Below, in pieces: positions 42,724 to 50,074 of a stretch of DNA of 64,000 nt. A program made the translations under genes and the position numbers. The number at the start of each line of letters is the position of its first letter. Positions within the stretch are counted from its first letter, which is position 1. Source of the DNA: Piscinibacter gummiphilus (GTDB lineage: Bacteria; Pseudomonadota; Gammaproteobacteria; Burkholderiales; Burkholderiaceae_C); NCBI RefSeq assembly GCF_032681285.1, contig NZ_CP136336.1, positions 186,001-250,000 on the forward strand. The letters run 5' to 3'. Below the pieces are notes generated by a model. It had not been told where the DNA came from. It made no database searches and saw only the letters and a program-made list of their open reading frames with translations.

Positions 42724-43925
42724 AGCGCCTGCGGTTCGACGGGCCCGCGTCCACCACCGCCGTGCTGTCGCTGGCGGCCGTGCTGGCCCTGTTGCTGCTG
42801 GCCACGGTGCTGCCCGGTTGCGGCGGCGTCGACAGCGGCGGCACCGGCCAGACCGTGGAAGACCCCAACTCCACCTCCGGCCGCATCAGCGGCTTCGGCT
42901 CGGTGATCGTCAACGGCATCCGCTTCGACGACAGCCAGGCGGTGGTCATCGACGACGACGGCGTCATGCACCCACGCACCGACCTGCGCTTGGGCATGGT
43001 GGTCGAGGTCGAGGGCCGCTTGCGCGGCAACTCCGGCGAGGGCACGGCACGCCAGATCCAGTTCGGCCACGAGATCGCGGGGCCGGTGGAGTCGGTCGAC
43101 GTGCCGGGCTCGAAGCTCGTGGTGCTCGGCCAGACGGTGCTGGTCGATGCCGACACCCTCTTCGACGGCTACGCCGCCGGCCTGGGCGATGTGCTCGCGG
43201 GCCAGCTGGTGGCGGTGCACGGCTTCTACGATCCGAGCGCGGGCCGCTACAGCGCCACGCGCATCGAGCGGCGCGCGTCGCTTTCGCAATACACGCTGCG
43301 GGGCCGCATCAGCGGGCTGCAAGGCCCGCCGGCGCGCACCTTCTCGATCGGTGCCGCGCTCATCGCCTACGGCAGCGTGTCCCCGCCTCCGCCGCCGCTG
43401 TCCAACGGGCTGTCGGTGCGGGTGAGCCTCAACACCACGCCGGTGTCGGGCCGCTGGGTGGCGAGCTCGGTACACGTCTCGCAGCGCAACTTCCCCGACA
43501 ACGACGAAGCCGAGGTCGAGGGCTACGTGAGCGGCTATGCCAGCAGCGCCGATTTCCTCGTGGCGGGTCTGCGGGTGGATGCGAGCGGCCCCGGCGTGAG
43601 CGTGCGCCACGGCACGCTTGCCGACCTGGCCGATGGTGTGCGCGTGGAAGTCGAAGGTGTCATGCAGAGCGGCGTGCTGGTGGCCAGCACGGTCGACTTC
43701 AAGCGCGGCGGCCGGCAGGAATTCGAGTTGCACGGCGCGGTCGAGTCGATCGACTTCGGCGCGCAGACCCTGGTGCTGCGCGGCGTCACCGTCGCATGGG
43801 GCAGTTCCACCCGCTTCGCCGGCGGCAGGGCGGCCGACCTTGCGGTCGGCGCCCGGCTCGAGGTGCGTGGCATGCCGTCGGGTGGTGTGCGCATCCAGGC
43901 CGATTCCATCCGTTTCGAACGATGA
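42720..43925 (+). CDS. DUF5666-repeat lipoprotein
   Basis: A 401-residue protein with a long signal and lipobox (LPGC, Cys about residue 34, then GGVDSGGTGQ). Residues ~50-400 are several OB-like DUF5666 repeats, each with a pattern such as GRISGFGSVIVNGIRFD, GMVVEVEGRL, and YTLRGRISGLQGPPARTFSIG; the last is VELHG-type. All-beta, surface- or periplasm-facing. The family is uncharacterised but always occurs beside DUF6502 genes in this type of operon (inference from memory). ATGA overlap with both neighbours. Confidence 0.88.
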   Translation: MKRLRFDGPASTTAVLSLAAVLALLLLATVLPGCGGVDSGGTGQTVEDPNSTSGRISGFGSVIVNGIRFDDSQAVVIDDDGVMHPRTDLRLGMVVEVEGRLRGNSGEGTARQIQFGHEIAGPVESVDVPGSKLVVLGQTVLVDADTLFDGYAAGLGDVLAGQLVAVHGFYDPSAGRYSATRIERRASLSQYTLRGRISGLQGPPARTFSIGAALIAYGSVSPPPPPLSNGLSVRVSLNTTPVSGRWVASSVHVSQRNFPDNDEAEVEGYVSGYASSADFLVAGLRVDASGPGVSVRHGTLADLADGVRVEVEGVMQSGVLVASTVDFKRGGRQEFELHGAVESIDFGAQTLVLRGVTVAWGSSTRFAGGRAADLAVGARLEVRGMPSGGVRIQADSIRFER

Positions 43926-44419
43926 AGACCGATCTCAACCCGTCGCCGCGCCGCACGCCGCTCTGGCAGGAGCGGCACGACGCCCCGACCTTCGTGGCCG
44001 GCAGCCGCCGACCGCATGTGCTCGTGGTGGAAGACGACCCCGTGCAGGCCCTGCTGCTCACGCTGATGCTCGACCACCACGGCGTCGACGCCACGCTCGT
44101 CACCGATGGCGCCCAGGCCGTCGAGGCGGTGAAGGCCGGCGGCTACACGCTGGTGCTGATGGACTACCTGATGCCGGTGGCCAACGGCATCGAGGCCACG
44201 CGGCAGATCCGCCAGTGGGAACATGAGCACCATCACATGCCCACGCCCATCGTCGCCGTCACGGCAAGCGTGATGGCCGCCGATTGCGCGGCCTATCGCG
44301 CGGCGGGCATGGACGACGTGATCCTCAAACCTTTCTCGGCCGGTGCCCTGGCCGACGTGCTGGCCCGCCACGGCTGCGCACGGCAACACGGGGCTTTCGT
44401 ACACGGAGCACTCTCATGA
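43922..44419 (+). CDS. Single-domain response regulator (receiver)
   Basis: A 165-residue protein with a 32-residue N-terminal extension and one receiver domain: HVLVVEDDPVQALLLTLML, phospho-acceptor Asp in VLMDYLMPVANG, Thr/Ser switch VAVTASVM and Lys in VILKPFSAG. There is no output domain, so it works through protein-protein contact, as CheY-like or phosphorelay proteins do. No kinase is adjacent; the partner could be one of the hybrid kinases elsewhere. It lies inside a coupled operon. Confidence 0.9.
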   Translation: MKTDLNPSPRRTPLWQERHDAPTFVAGSRRPHVLVVEDDPVQALLLTLMLDHHGVDATLVTDGAQAVEAVKAGGYTLVLMDYLMPVANGIEATRQIRQWEHEHHHMPTPIVAVTASVMAADCAAYRAAGMDDVILKPFSAGALADVLARHGCARQHGAFVHGALS

Positions 44420-44820
44420 AGCAGTATTCGAATCTCTTGGGCCTCGCCGCGGTGGTTGCGGCCCTGTCGTGCGGCGGCGCCGCCTCTGCGCAGACCAGCG
44501 TGGGTGTTTCGGTGCAGGTCGCGCAGCCGGGCGTCTACGGCCGCATCGACATCGGCAACATGCCGCCGCCGCCGGTGGTCTACACCCGGCCGGTGGTGAT
44601 CGCGCAGCCGGCCGTCGTCGTGCCGGCGCAGCCGGTGTACCTCTACGTGCCGCCCGGCCACCAGAAAAAATGGGCCAAGCACTGCCACCGCTACAACGCG
44701 TGCGGCCAGCAGGTGTACTTCGTCAAGGAAAGCTGGGTGCGCGAGCGCTACGAGCACGAGCACGGCCACAAGCACGGCAAGAAGGACAAGTCGCACAAAG
44801 GCCACGGCAAGCACGACTGA
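44416..44820 (+). CDS. Exported His/Lys-rich protein
   Basis: A 134-residue protein with a Sec signal (residues 1-25, ASAQ). The middle is Pro/Val-rich (PPPPVVYTRPVVIAQPAVVV), followed by YVPPGHQKKWAKHCHRYNACGQQVYFVKE with two Cys, then a C-terminal tail of alternating His, Lys and Gly (11 His in the last 30). Such tails bind divalent metals or polyanions. GGAG precedes ATG 44416. It is the last gene of the DUF6502 operon; a hairpin downstream may end transcription. Confidence 0.8.
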   Translation: MKQYSNLLGLAAVVAALSCGGAASAQTSVGVSVQVAQPGVYGRIDIGNMPPPPVVYTRPVVIAQPAVVVPAQPVYLYVPPGHQKKWAKHCHRYNACGQQVYFVKESWVRERYEHEHGHKHGKKDKSHKGHGKHD

Positions 44821-44891
44821 CCCAACTTCGGATCGGCGGGCGGGCCGAGCGCCGGGCCGCTCCCAAGCCGGCCCGCCATCCCCTTGGGGGA

Positions 44892-44915
44892 TCGACCGGC
44901 GTACCCGCCGGTCGA
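44892..44915. terminator. Hairpin between convergent genes
   Basis: TCGACCGGCG, a TACC loop, and CGCCGGTCGA form a perfect 10-bp stem between the His-rich gene and the convergent binding-protein gene. There is no T-tract, so intrinsic termination is only suggested by position. Confidence 0.4.
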
Positions 44916-44928
44916 GGGGTCAACATCT

Positions 44929-46068
44929 CTAGCCGACGAGGCGCCCGTAGCGGTCGATCGCGATCAGGTCGACGTACTGCGAGCCCTGCGTCACACCGGG
45001 TGCGAACTCGACGCGGTAGCCGCCGAGGTCGGTGCGCAGGCCGGCGATCGATTCCTTCAGGCGCGCGCGGCTCACCCGCTCGCCGCCGCTCACCTTGAGC
45101 GCGGCACGCGCCGCTTCGATGGCGGTGCGGCCGGCGATGTAGCCCTCGAGCGTGGTGATGCCGAGCTTGGCTTCACCACCGAACGCGGCGAAGTCCTGCT
45201 TGGCGCGGCTCACCACGTTGGCGGCCCCCGAGTTCGGGCGCGGCACCACCATGCTCATGATGCAGCTCTGCTTGCGCGCGGTGAGCGTATCCATCAGCCC
45301 CTGGCCCGCGTACGACGACGCGTAGAAGAGGCCCGGGTACTTCGCGTTCGACATGTGGTCGATGATGGTGGCCACCGGGCCGGCGTTGGCCGAGATCAGC
45401 ACGATGTCGACCTTGGCGGCCATCAGCGAGGCCGCCACGTCTTCGAAGTTTGTGCCGGCGCGTTCGATCGCGATCGACACCGTCGGCGTGATCTGCACCG
45501 CGTTGAGCGCCTGCGTCATCACCGCCAGGTTGGCCGGCGAGGTGTCTTTCAGGTAGACGTAGCCGATGCGGCGCATGCCGAACTCCTTGATGTAGTTCGC
45601 CATGCGCTTGTATTCGAGGTCGTAGCCGGCGCGCACGTGGAACACGCCGCCGGACACGCCGGTGCGCAGGCCCATGTTGCCGCTGGCCGTGCCCAGGAGC
45701 GCCATCTGTTCCTTGTTGGCCAGCGGCACGCAGGCCTCGGCCGCGATGCCGTTGGTCAGGCCGACGATCGCCGACACGCCGCCCTCGACGAGCGTGTTCA
45801 CGTTCTGGATGCAGCGGTCTTTCACGCCGCCGTCGTCGAGTGTCACGAGCTCGAAGCGCGGGCTGCCCGGCACCGCCGAGGCCGCGGCAAAGGCGGCGGT
45901 GATGCCGTCGCGGATGTCCTTGCCATACGCGGCCTGGCCGCCGCTCAGCGAGGCCGATTGACCGAACTTGATGACGGGGCCGTTGGCGGCACGGGTGGCC
46001 GCCCAGGGGGCCAGCATGCTGCCGGCGACGATGGCGGGGCTGCCGATCACGAGGTGTCTGCGCTTCAT
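44929..46068 (-). CDS. LivK-like branched-chain amino-acid-type ABC substrate-binding protein
   Basis: A 379-residue periplasmic-binding protein (type I fold) with a signal sequence (MKRRHL..., twin-basic start, cleavage near ATRAANG). The mature part shows IKFGQSASLSGGQAAYGKDIRDG, a ligand loop VGLTNGIAAEACVPLANKEQM, GRTAIEAARAALK and the C-terminal DLGGYRVEFAPGVTQGSQYVDL. It resembles LivK/amide-urea binders. No LivHMGF genes adjoin it, so it is an orphan that may serve a distant transporter or act as a sensor. It faces a 304-bp gap with several palindromes. Confidence 0.9.
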   Translation of the reverse strand: MKRRHLVIGSPAIVAGSMLAPWAATRAANGPVIKFGQSASLSGGQAAYGKDIRDGITAAFAAASAVPGSPRFELVTLDDGGVKDRCIQNVNTLVEGGVSAIVGLTNGIAAEACVPLANKEQMALLGTASGNMGLRTGVSGGVFHVRAGYDLEYKRMANYIKEFGMRRIGYVYLKDTSPANLAVMTQALNAVQITPTVSIAIERAGTNFEDVAASLMAAKVDIVLISANAGPVATIIDHMSNAKYPGLFYASSYAGQGLMDTLTARKQSCIMSMVVPRPNSGAANVVSRAKQDFAAFGGEAKLGITTLEGYIAGRTAIEAARAALKVSGGERVSRARLKESIAGLRTDLGGYRVEFAPGVTQGSQYVDLIAIDRYGRLVG

Positions 46069-46225
46069 TTCAACTCTCCCTAGCTAGAACAGTGGACCTG
46101 AGAAAGAACTGCCTGCCGTCCGCGGAGGACGGATGGGGTGACGGGTTCTCGGCCGACTTTTTTCACGGTTGAGGGTTGTGTACAGATTGATACCGTCGCT
46201 GCATTTCGGTTGCAGCTGCGATTCG

Positions 46226-46250
46226 TGAAGTGACGCACAACGTCACTTCA
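46226..46250. promoter_or_regulatory. Perfect palindrome TGAAGTGACG-N5-CGTCACTTCA in a 304-bp gap
   Basis: The region 46069-46372 contains no gene. Its main structure is this 10-bp perfect inverted repeat with a 5-base centre, placed midway between the divergent LivK-like and exported-protein genes. Smaller palindromes lie at 46265-46278 (GCGCA-TTTG-TGCGC) and near 46114-46130 (CCGTCC-N5-GGACGG). The main repeat is a good candidate operator for an unidentified dimeric regulator. Confidence 0.45.
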
Positions 46251-46372
46251 GACGCGAACCGAGCGCGCATTTGTGCGCAATGACGACGCGCTGTATCAGC
46301 CGTTTACGAATTGACACAGCCCGCGGCGCGCCAAGACACTGGCCTCACCGCAGCACACGGAGCCTTGACGCC

Positions 46373-46879
46373 ATGAAGACCGCACGCACTGCCACCCGCC
46401 TGATCGCGCCGTCCCTGGTCGCTTCCGTCCTCGTGCTGGCCGCGGTGGGCGCACAAGCCTTCCAGTTGCGTGGTTTCCGCGGTGTCGAGTGGGGTGCCGA
46501 AGCCGAACGCCTGGGGCCCGATGCGACGGTCGTGTCGCGCGAAGGCGAACTCACCTGCTACCAGCGCGCCAACGAGAACCTGCTCTTCGGCGACGCCGAA
46601 CTCAAGGCGGTGCACTACTGCTTCGTGAACGACCGGCTCTACACCGTGCGCCTCGAAGCCGCGGTGGGCGCGAAAGCGCTGGCCGCCGAACTCGAACGCG
46701 CCTACGGCCGCCCCGATGCCCGCCGCGGCCTCAACGCCACCTGGGGCCGCAAGGCGAGCGATGCGCGCGCCGAGCTGGTCTCGCGCGGCGAGCATTCGCT
46801 GCTCACCCTGTCGCCCGACAGCTCACGCAAGACCGAGCTGGCGCTGCGCAGCACGGCCGCGCCCGCGCCCGGCTTCTGA
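46373..46879 (+). CDS. Small exported protein of unknown family
   Basis: A 168-residue protein with a Sec signal (residues 1-29, cleavage AQAF). The mature sequence is FQLRGFRGVEWGAEAERL, then ELTCYQRANENLLFGDAELKAVHYCFVNDRLYTVRLE, a pattern seen in small periplasmic proteins that follow the form of a mature-strand pair with two Cys (TCYQ and HYCF). No catalytic motif. It is divergent from the LivK-like gene and convergent with paiB. Function unknown. Confidence 0.7.
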   Translation: MKTARTATRLIAPSLVASVLVLAAVGAQAFQLRGFRGVEWGAEAERLGPDATVVSREGELTCYQRANENLLFGDAELKAVHYCFVNDRLYTVRLEAAVGAKALAAELERAYGRPDARRGLNATWGRKASDARAELVSRGEHSLLTLSPDSSRKTELALRSTAAPAPGF

Positions 46880-46880
46880 T

Positions 46881-47516
46881 TCAGCGCGGCGCGGCGGCCT
46901 TCTCCACCCAGTCGGCCACCGCGCTCGCCTCGGCGCCCTGGGTGCGCAGGCCACGCGCCACACCTTCGCGGTTGGCGGCCGTGTGGTTCTGGCTCATCTT
47001 CCATTTGCCACGCAGCGACGTCAGCGGGATCTCGATGCCCACGATGCCGCGCAGCATGGCCTCGAGGTAGTCGGCCGGCGCATCGCTCACCTGCCATGGC
47101 ACTGCCTGCGTCGCCTCGTGGCGCTGCGTGAGCCGCGTGACCAAGCGGCGCAGCCACGCCACGTCGTCACGAACCACGAGCTTGCCGCGCGCCTGCACCA
47201 CGACATAGTTCCAGGTGGGCACGGCCTTGCCGTTCTCGGCCTTGCTCGGGTACCAGTTGGGTGAGATGTAGGCCTGCGGGCCCTGGAAGGCGACGAGCAC
47301 CTCGGCGTCGGCGGCTTCTTTCCAGACGGGGTTGGCGCGTGCCACATGCGCGGTCAGCACACCGGCACCACCGGGCTGCGCGTCGTACAGGAAAGGCACG
47401 GGGTTGGCGTCCAGCCCCTGCGGGCCGTGCGTGATCAAGAGGCCCAGCGGGTGCTCGTGGAGCAACTGCTGCAGCGGCTCGGGCCGGGTCTCGTCGAAGT
47501 GGCTCGGTGTGTACAT
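46881..47516 (-). CDS. PaiB-like FMN-binding negative transcriptional regulator family protein
   Basis: A 211-residue protein with the PaiB split-barrel pattern: MYTPSHFDETRPEPLQQLLHEHPLGLLIT (in part), ANPVPFLYD, LTAHVARANPVWK, PQAYISPNWYPSK and the C-terminal GKWKMSQN. It binds FMN or a related flavin; in Bacillus PaiB is paired with a polyamine N-acetyltransferase and affects sporulation/protease genes. It is the last gene of the GNAT-osmC-paiB operon, 2 bases after osmC. ATG 47516 is preferred over upstream in-frame codons. Confidence 0.9.
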   Translation of the reverse strand: MYTPSHFDETRPEPLQQLLHEHPLGLLITHGPQGLDANPVPFLYDAQPGGAGVLTAHVARANPVWKEAADAEVLVAFQGPQAYISPNWYPSKAENGKAVPTWNYVVVQARGKLVVRDDVAWLRRLVTRLTQRHEATQAVPWQVSDAPADYLEAMLRGIVGIEIPLTSLRGKWKMSQNHTAANREGVARGLRTQGAEASAVADWVEKAAAPR

Positions 47517-47518
47517 GG

Positions 47519-47992
47519 TCAGGTCGCGATCGTCGGCTCGCAGAGGATCTCGCTCTTCACCGAGTTGGCGATGAAACATTCCTCATGGGCGCGGTGGTGC
47601 AGGTGCTCGTGCTCTTCTGGCGTGGGCTGCTTGCCGACGAAGCGCACGGCAGGCCGCAGCGTGACGCGCGTGACGGCGACGCGCCCTTCGGCGTTGGGCT
47701 CCATCACGCCCACCGCGTCGTCTCGGTAGCCGTCGACCACGAAGCCGGCGCGGCAGGCGATGTCGAGGAACCACAGCAGGTGGCAGCTGGAGATCGAGCC
47801 GATGAAGCTCTCTTCCGGGTCGACTGCGGCCGCGTCGGAGTAGGGCACCCGCACCGACAGCGGTGACGAGGAGGCCGGCAGCACGTGCCCGCCGTCGAAA
47901 CGGATCTCGTGGCGGCGGCTGTATTTCTTGTCGCTGAAGGGCGCGTCACCGCGTTGCCAGACGGTGGTGGCGGTGTAGACGTGTTCGGCCAT
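47519..47992 (-). CDS. OsmC-family peroxiredoxin-like protein
   Basis: A 157-residue OsmC/Ohr-fold protein. Features: HVLPASSSPLSVRVPYS, PEESFIGSISSCHLLWFLDIAC (first catalytic Cys in SSCH) and the second Cys in EECFIANSVKSEI. It reduces organic hydroperoxides in relatives. It is cytoplasmic. ATG 47992 gives the family-typical start MAEHVYTATTVW. It sits between a GNAT gene (13-base gap) and paiB. Confidence 0.9.
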   Translation of the reverse strand: MAEHVYTATTVWQRGDAPFSDKKYSRRHEIRFDGGHVLPASSSPLSVRVPYSDAAAVDPEESFIGSISSCHLLWFLDIACRAGFVVDGYRDDAVGVMEPNAEGRVAVTRVTLRPAVRFVGKQPTPEEHEHLHHRAHEECFIANSVKSEILCEPTIAT

Positions 47993-48005
47993 GGGATGCT
48001 CCGGG

Positions 48006-48449
48006 TCAGAGGGTGTAGTCGTAGCGGATGAAGCCCTGGAATTGGGCCACCTTGTCGTACAGCGCACGCGCGGTGTGGTTGTGTTCCTGCGTGAGCCAGT
48101 AGTAGCGCTGGGCGCCGGTTTCGCGTGCTGCGGCCGCCACCGCGTGGATCAGCGCCCGCGCCACGCCGCGCCCGCGCTGCGCGGGCTCGACGAAGAGGTC
48201 TTGCAGGTAGCCATAGCGGGGTGCCCATACGCCGGTATGGAAGAGGTAGTGCGCGATGCCGACCAGGCGGCCGTCGAGCGTGGCGCCCAGTCCGTAGACC
48301 TCGTCCCGCTTCAGCAGGCGTTGCCACGCCGTCTCGTACTGGTCGGGCGTGGCCTCGGTCTTGTAGAAGGTCTTGTAGCCGCGCGCGAGCCGCTCCCAGG
48401 CGGCGCGGTCGTCGGGGCGCAGTGGCGTGATTCGGAGTTCTGAATTCAT
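48006..48449 (-). CDS. GNAT-family N-acetyltransferase
   Basis: A 147-residue GNAT protein: LRITPLRPDDRAAWERLARGY at the N-terminus, acetyl-CoA loop VEPAQRGRGVARALIHAV (Q/RxxGxG/A) and a C-terminal YYWLTQEHNHTARALYDKVA. It acetylates an unknown amine; next to paiB a polyamine or amino-acid substrate is possible (PaiA is a GNAT). AGGAGCCA lies directly before ATG 48449. It is the first gene of the operon divergent from the MocR regulator. Confidence 0.9.
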   Translation of the reverse strand: MNSELRITPLRPDDRAAWERLARGYKTFYKTEATPDQYETAWQRLLKRDEVYGLGATLDGRLVGIAHYLFHTGVWAPRYGYLQDLFVEPAQRGRGVARALIHAVAAAARETGAQRYYWLTQEHNHTARALYDKVAQFQGFIRYDYTL

Positions 48450-48494
48450 TGGCTCCTGATCGTAGACACAATGCGGTGCACCAAAGGAGCCAAT
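48448..48494. promoter_or_regulatory. Inverted repeat ATTGGCTCC-N29-GGAGCCAAT between GNAT and MocR genes
   Basis: A perfect 9-bp pair in the 50-bp divergent gap. Each arm also contains the ribosome site of its gene, so the symmetry might partly reflect two similar translation starts. As MocR proteins bind repeats in such divergent gaps, it is a candidate operator. Confidence 0.4.
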
Positions 48495-48499
48495 CCGCC

Positions 48500-49963
48500 A
48501 TGGATGCCAGAACCAATCCGGCTGCGTCGCTGCGCCAGCAGGTCTACCTGCAGTTGCGCAGCGCCATCGAGCAGGGCACCTTCGCCCCGGGCAGCCGGCT
48601 TCCGCCCTCGCGCGAGCACGCCCAGGCGCTGGGCGTGGCGCGCAACACGGTGCTGTGGGCGCTCGACCGGCTGCGTGCCGAGGGCTACATCGTGGCGCGG
48701 GTGGGCGACGGCAGCTACGTCGCGCCCGACCTCGCCGCGCTGCACCCCGCGGTCGCGCCGGGCAAGCGCGGTGCACTGCAGCCCGAGGGCGGGCTGTCGG
48801 GCCGCGGCCGGCAGATCGCCGACACCGCCTTGCGCTGGCGCCCGCCGGTGTCGACCGTGGTGCCCTATCGCATCGGCGCCCCTTCAGTGGCCGACTTCCC
48901 GTTCGAGCTGTGGTCGCGCCTGGCGCGCCAGGTGCCGCTGGGCCTGCAGCAGCGCCTCGCGCAGTACGGTCCGCCGGCCGGCCACCCGCCGCTGCGCGAG
49001 GCGATCGCGCAGTGGTTGCTGGTGTCACGCGGCATCCGCTGCGCGCCGGAGCAGGTGGTGGTGACCTCGGGCTCGCAGCAGGCCATCGACCTCCTAGCCC
49101 GACTGCTGCTCGACGTGGGCGACGAGGTGATGGTCGAAGACCCGGGCTACCTCGGCATCCGCGCGTGCCTCGTCAGCCATGGCATCACGGTGCGGCCAGT
49201 GGAGGTCGATGCGCAGGGCTTCGCCATCGCCGAGGGCGCGGCGCGGTGGCCGCAGGCGCGCATGGCGGTGGTCACGCCCACGCACCAGTTCCCGCTGGGC
49301 GTGCACATGGGCCTGCCGCGCCGGCTGGAGCTGCTGGAATGGGCGCGCCAGCAGCGAGCGTGGATCGTGGAAGACGACTACGACGGTGAGTTCCAGTACG
49401 GCACGCACCGCATTCCGGCGCTGTGCAGCCTGCCGCACAGCGAACGCGTGCTCTACGTGGGCACCTTTTCGAAGACGCTGCACCCGGGCCTGCGGTTGGG
49501 CTTCATCGTGCTGCCGCACCACCTGGTGGAGGCCTTCGCCAGCGCGCGCTCGCTCACCGACCGCCACAGCCCGGGGGCCTCGCAGGAGGTGCTCGCGCGC
49601 TTCATCACCGACGGCCACTTGCTGCGCCACCTGCGCCGCATGCGCGAGCTCTACCAGGAGCGGCAGGCGGCGCTGGTCGATTCGCTGCGCAAGGCGACCG
49701 ACGGGCGGGTGCAACTCACGCCGGCGGCGCAGGGCATGCACCTGTCGTTCGAGATCGGGGCTGGGCGGGACGACACGGCGCTGAGCCGTGCGGCGGGGGA
49801 GGCAGGTGTGTATCTGGCGCCCTTGTCGCTGTATGGCGTGGAAACGCGGCGGCGTGGGTGGGTGTTCGGGTATGCGGGGTTTTCGGAGCGCGCGCTGCGG
49901 TCGGCGGCGCGGGCGTTGGGGCCGGTGGTGGTCGGAGCGGCATCCCGGGCGTGGGGTGGGTGA
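48500..49963 (+). CDS. MocR/PdxR-family regulator (GntR HTH + aminotransferase-like domain)
   Basis: A 487-residue protein with an N-terminal GntR winged HTH (residues ~10-75: SLRQQVYLQLRSAIEQGTF...PPSREHAQALGVARNTV, DGSYV) and a class I aminotransferase-like PLP domain (about residues 120-480; VTSGSQQAIDLLARLL, EDPGYLG, VTPTHQFPLG, DDYDGEF and PLP lysine in GTFSKTLHPGLRLGF). It probably senses PLP or an amino compound. AAAGGAG precedes ATG 48500. The last residues (ASRAWGG) are encoded by one arm of a 113-bp palindromic element. Confidence 0.93.
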   Translation: MDARTNPAASLRQQVYLQLRSAIEQGTFAPGSRLPPSREHAQALGVARNTVLWALDRLRAEGYIVARVGDGSYVAPDLAALHPAVAPGKRGALQPEGGLSGRGRQIADTALRWRPPVSTVVPYRIGAPSVADFPFELWSRLARQVPLGLQQRLAQYGPPAGHPPLREAIAQWLLVSRGIRCAPEQVVVTSGSQQAIDLLARLLLDVGDEVMVEDPGYLGIRACLVSHGITVRPVEVDAQGFAIAEGAARWPQARMAVVTPTHQFPLGVHMGLPRRLELLEWARQQRAWIVEDDYDGEFQYGTHRIPALCSLPHSERVLYVGTFSKTLHPGLRLGFIVLPHHLVEAFASARSLTDRHSPGASQEVLARFITDGHLLRHLRRMRELYQERQAALVDSLRKATDGRVQLTPAAQGMHLSFEIGAGRDDTALSRAAGEAGVYLAPLSLYGVETRRRGWVFGYAGFSERALRSAARALGPVVVGAASRAWGG

Positions 49964-50052
49964 CTCCGTTCATGTCCCCCGACGAAGACCACTCCCGTGG
50001 TCGTCGTCTCCTCCTTCACTCCACTCCGTCACCCACCCCACGCCCGGGATGC
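49940..50052. repeat. 113-bp palindromic element with 25-bp perfect arms
   Basis: The left arm (49940-49964) and right arm (50028-50052) are perfect reverse complements over 25 bases. Inside lies another near-perfect hairpin around GACCAC-TCCC-GTGGTC. The left arm overlaps the end of the MocR gene, including its stop. It sits between convergent mocR and metE, so it may serve as a bidirectional terminator or be a REP-like mobile palindrome. Confidence 0.8.
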
Positions 50053-50074
50053 GAGACACCGTGCCCAAGCGAGA

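Noticed and set aside
44741..44817. His-rich tail as a nickel/copper chaperone
   Set aside because: Metal binding is plausible from His content, but there are no neighbouring metal enzymes or transporters, so no specific role is claimed.
48448..48494. Inverted repeat as proof of a MocR operator
   Set aside because: Each arm is also the ribosome site of its gene (AGGAGCCA), so the symmetry could arise without DNA binding; kept only as a candidate.
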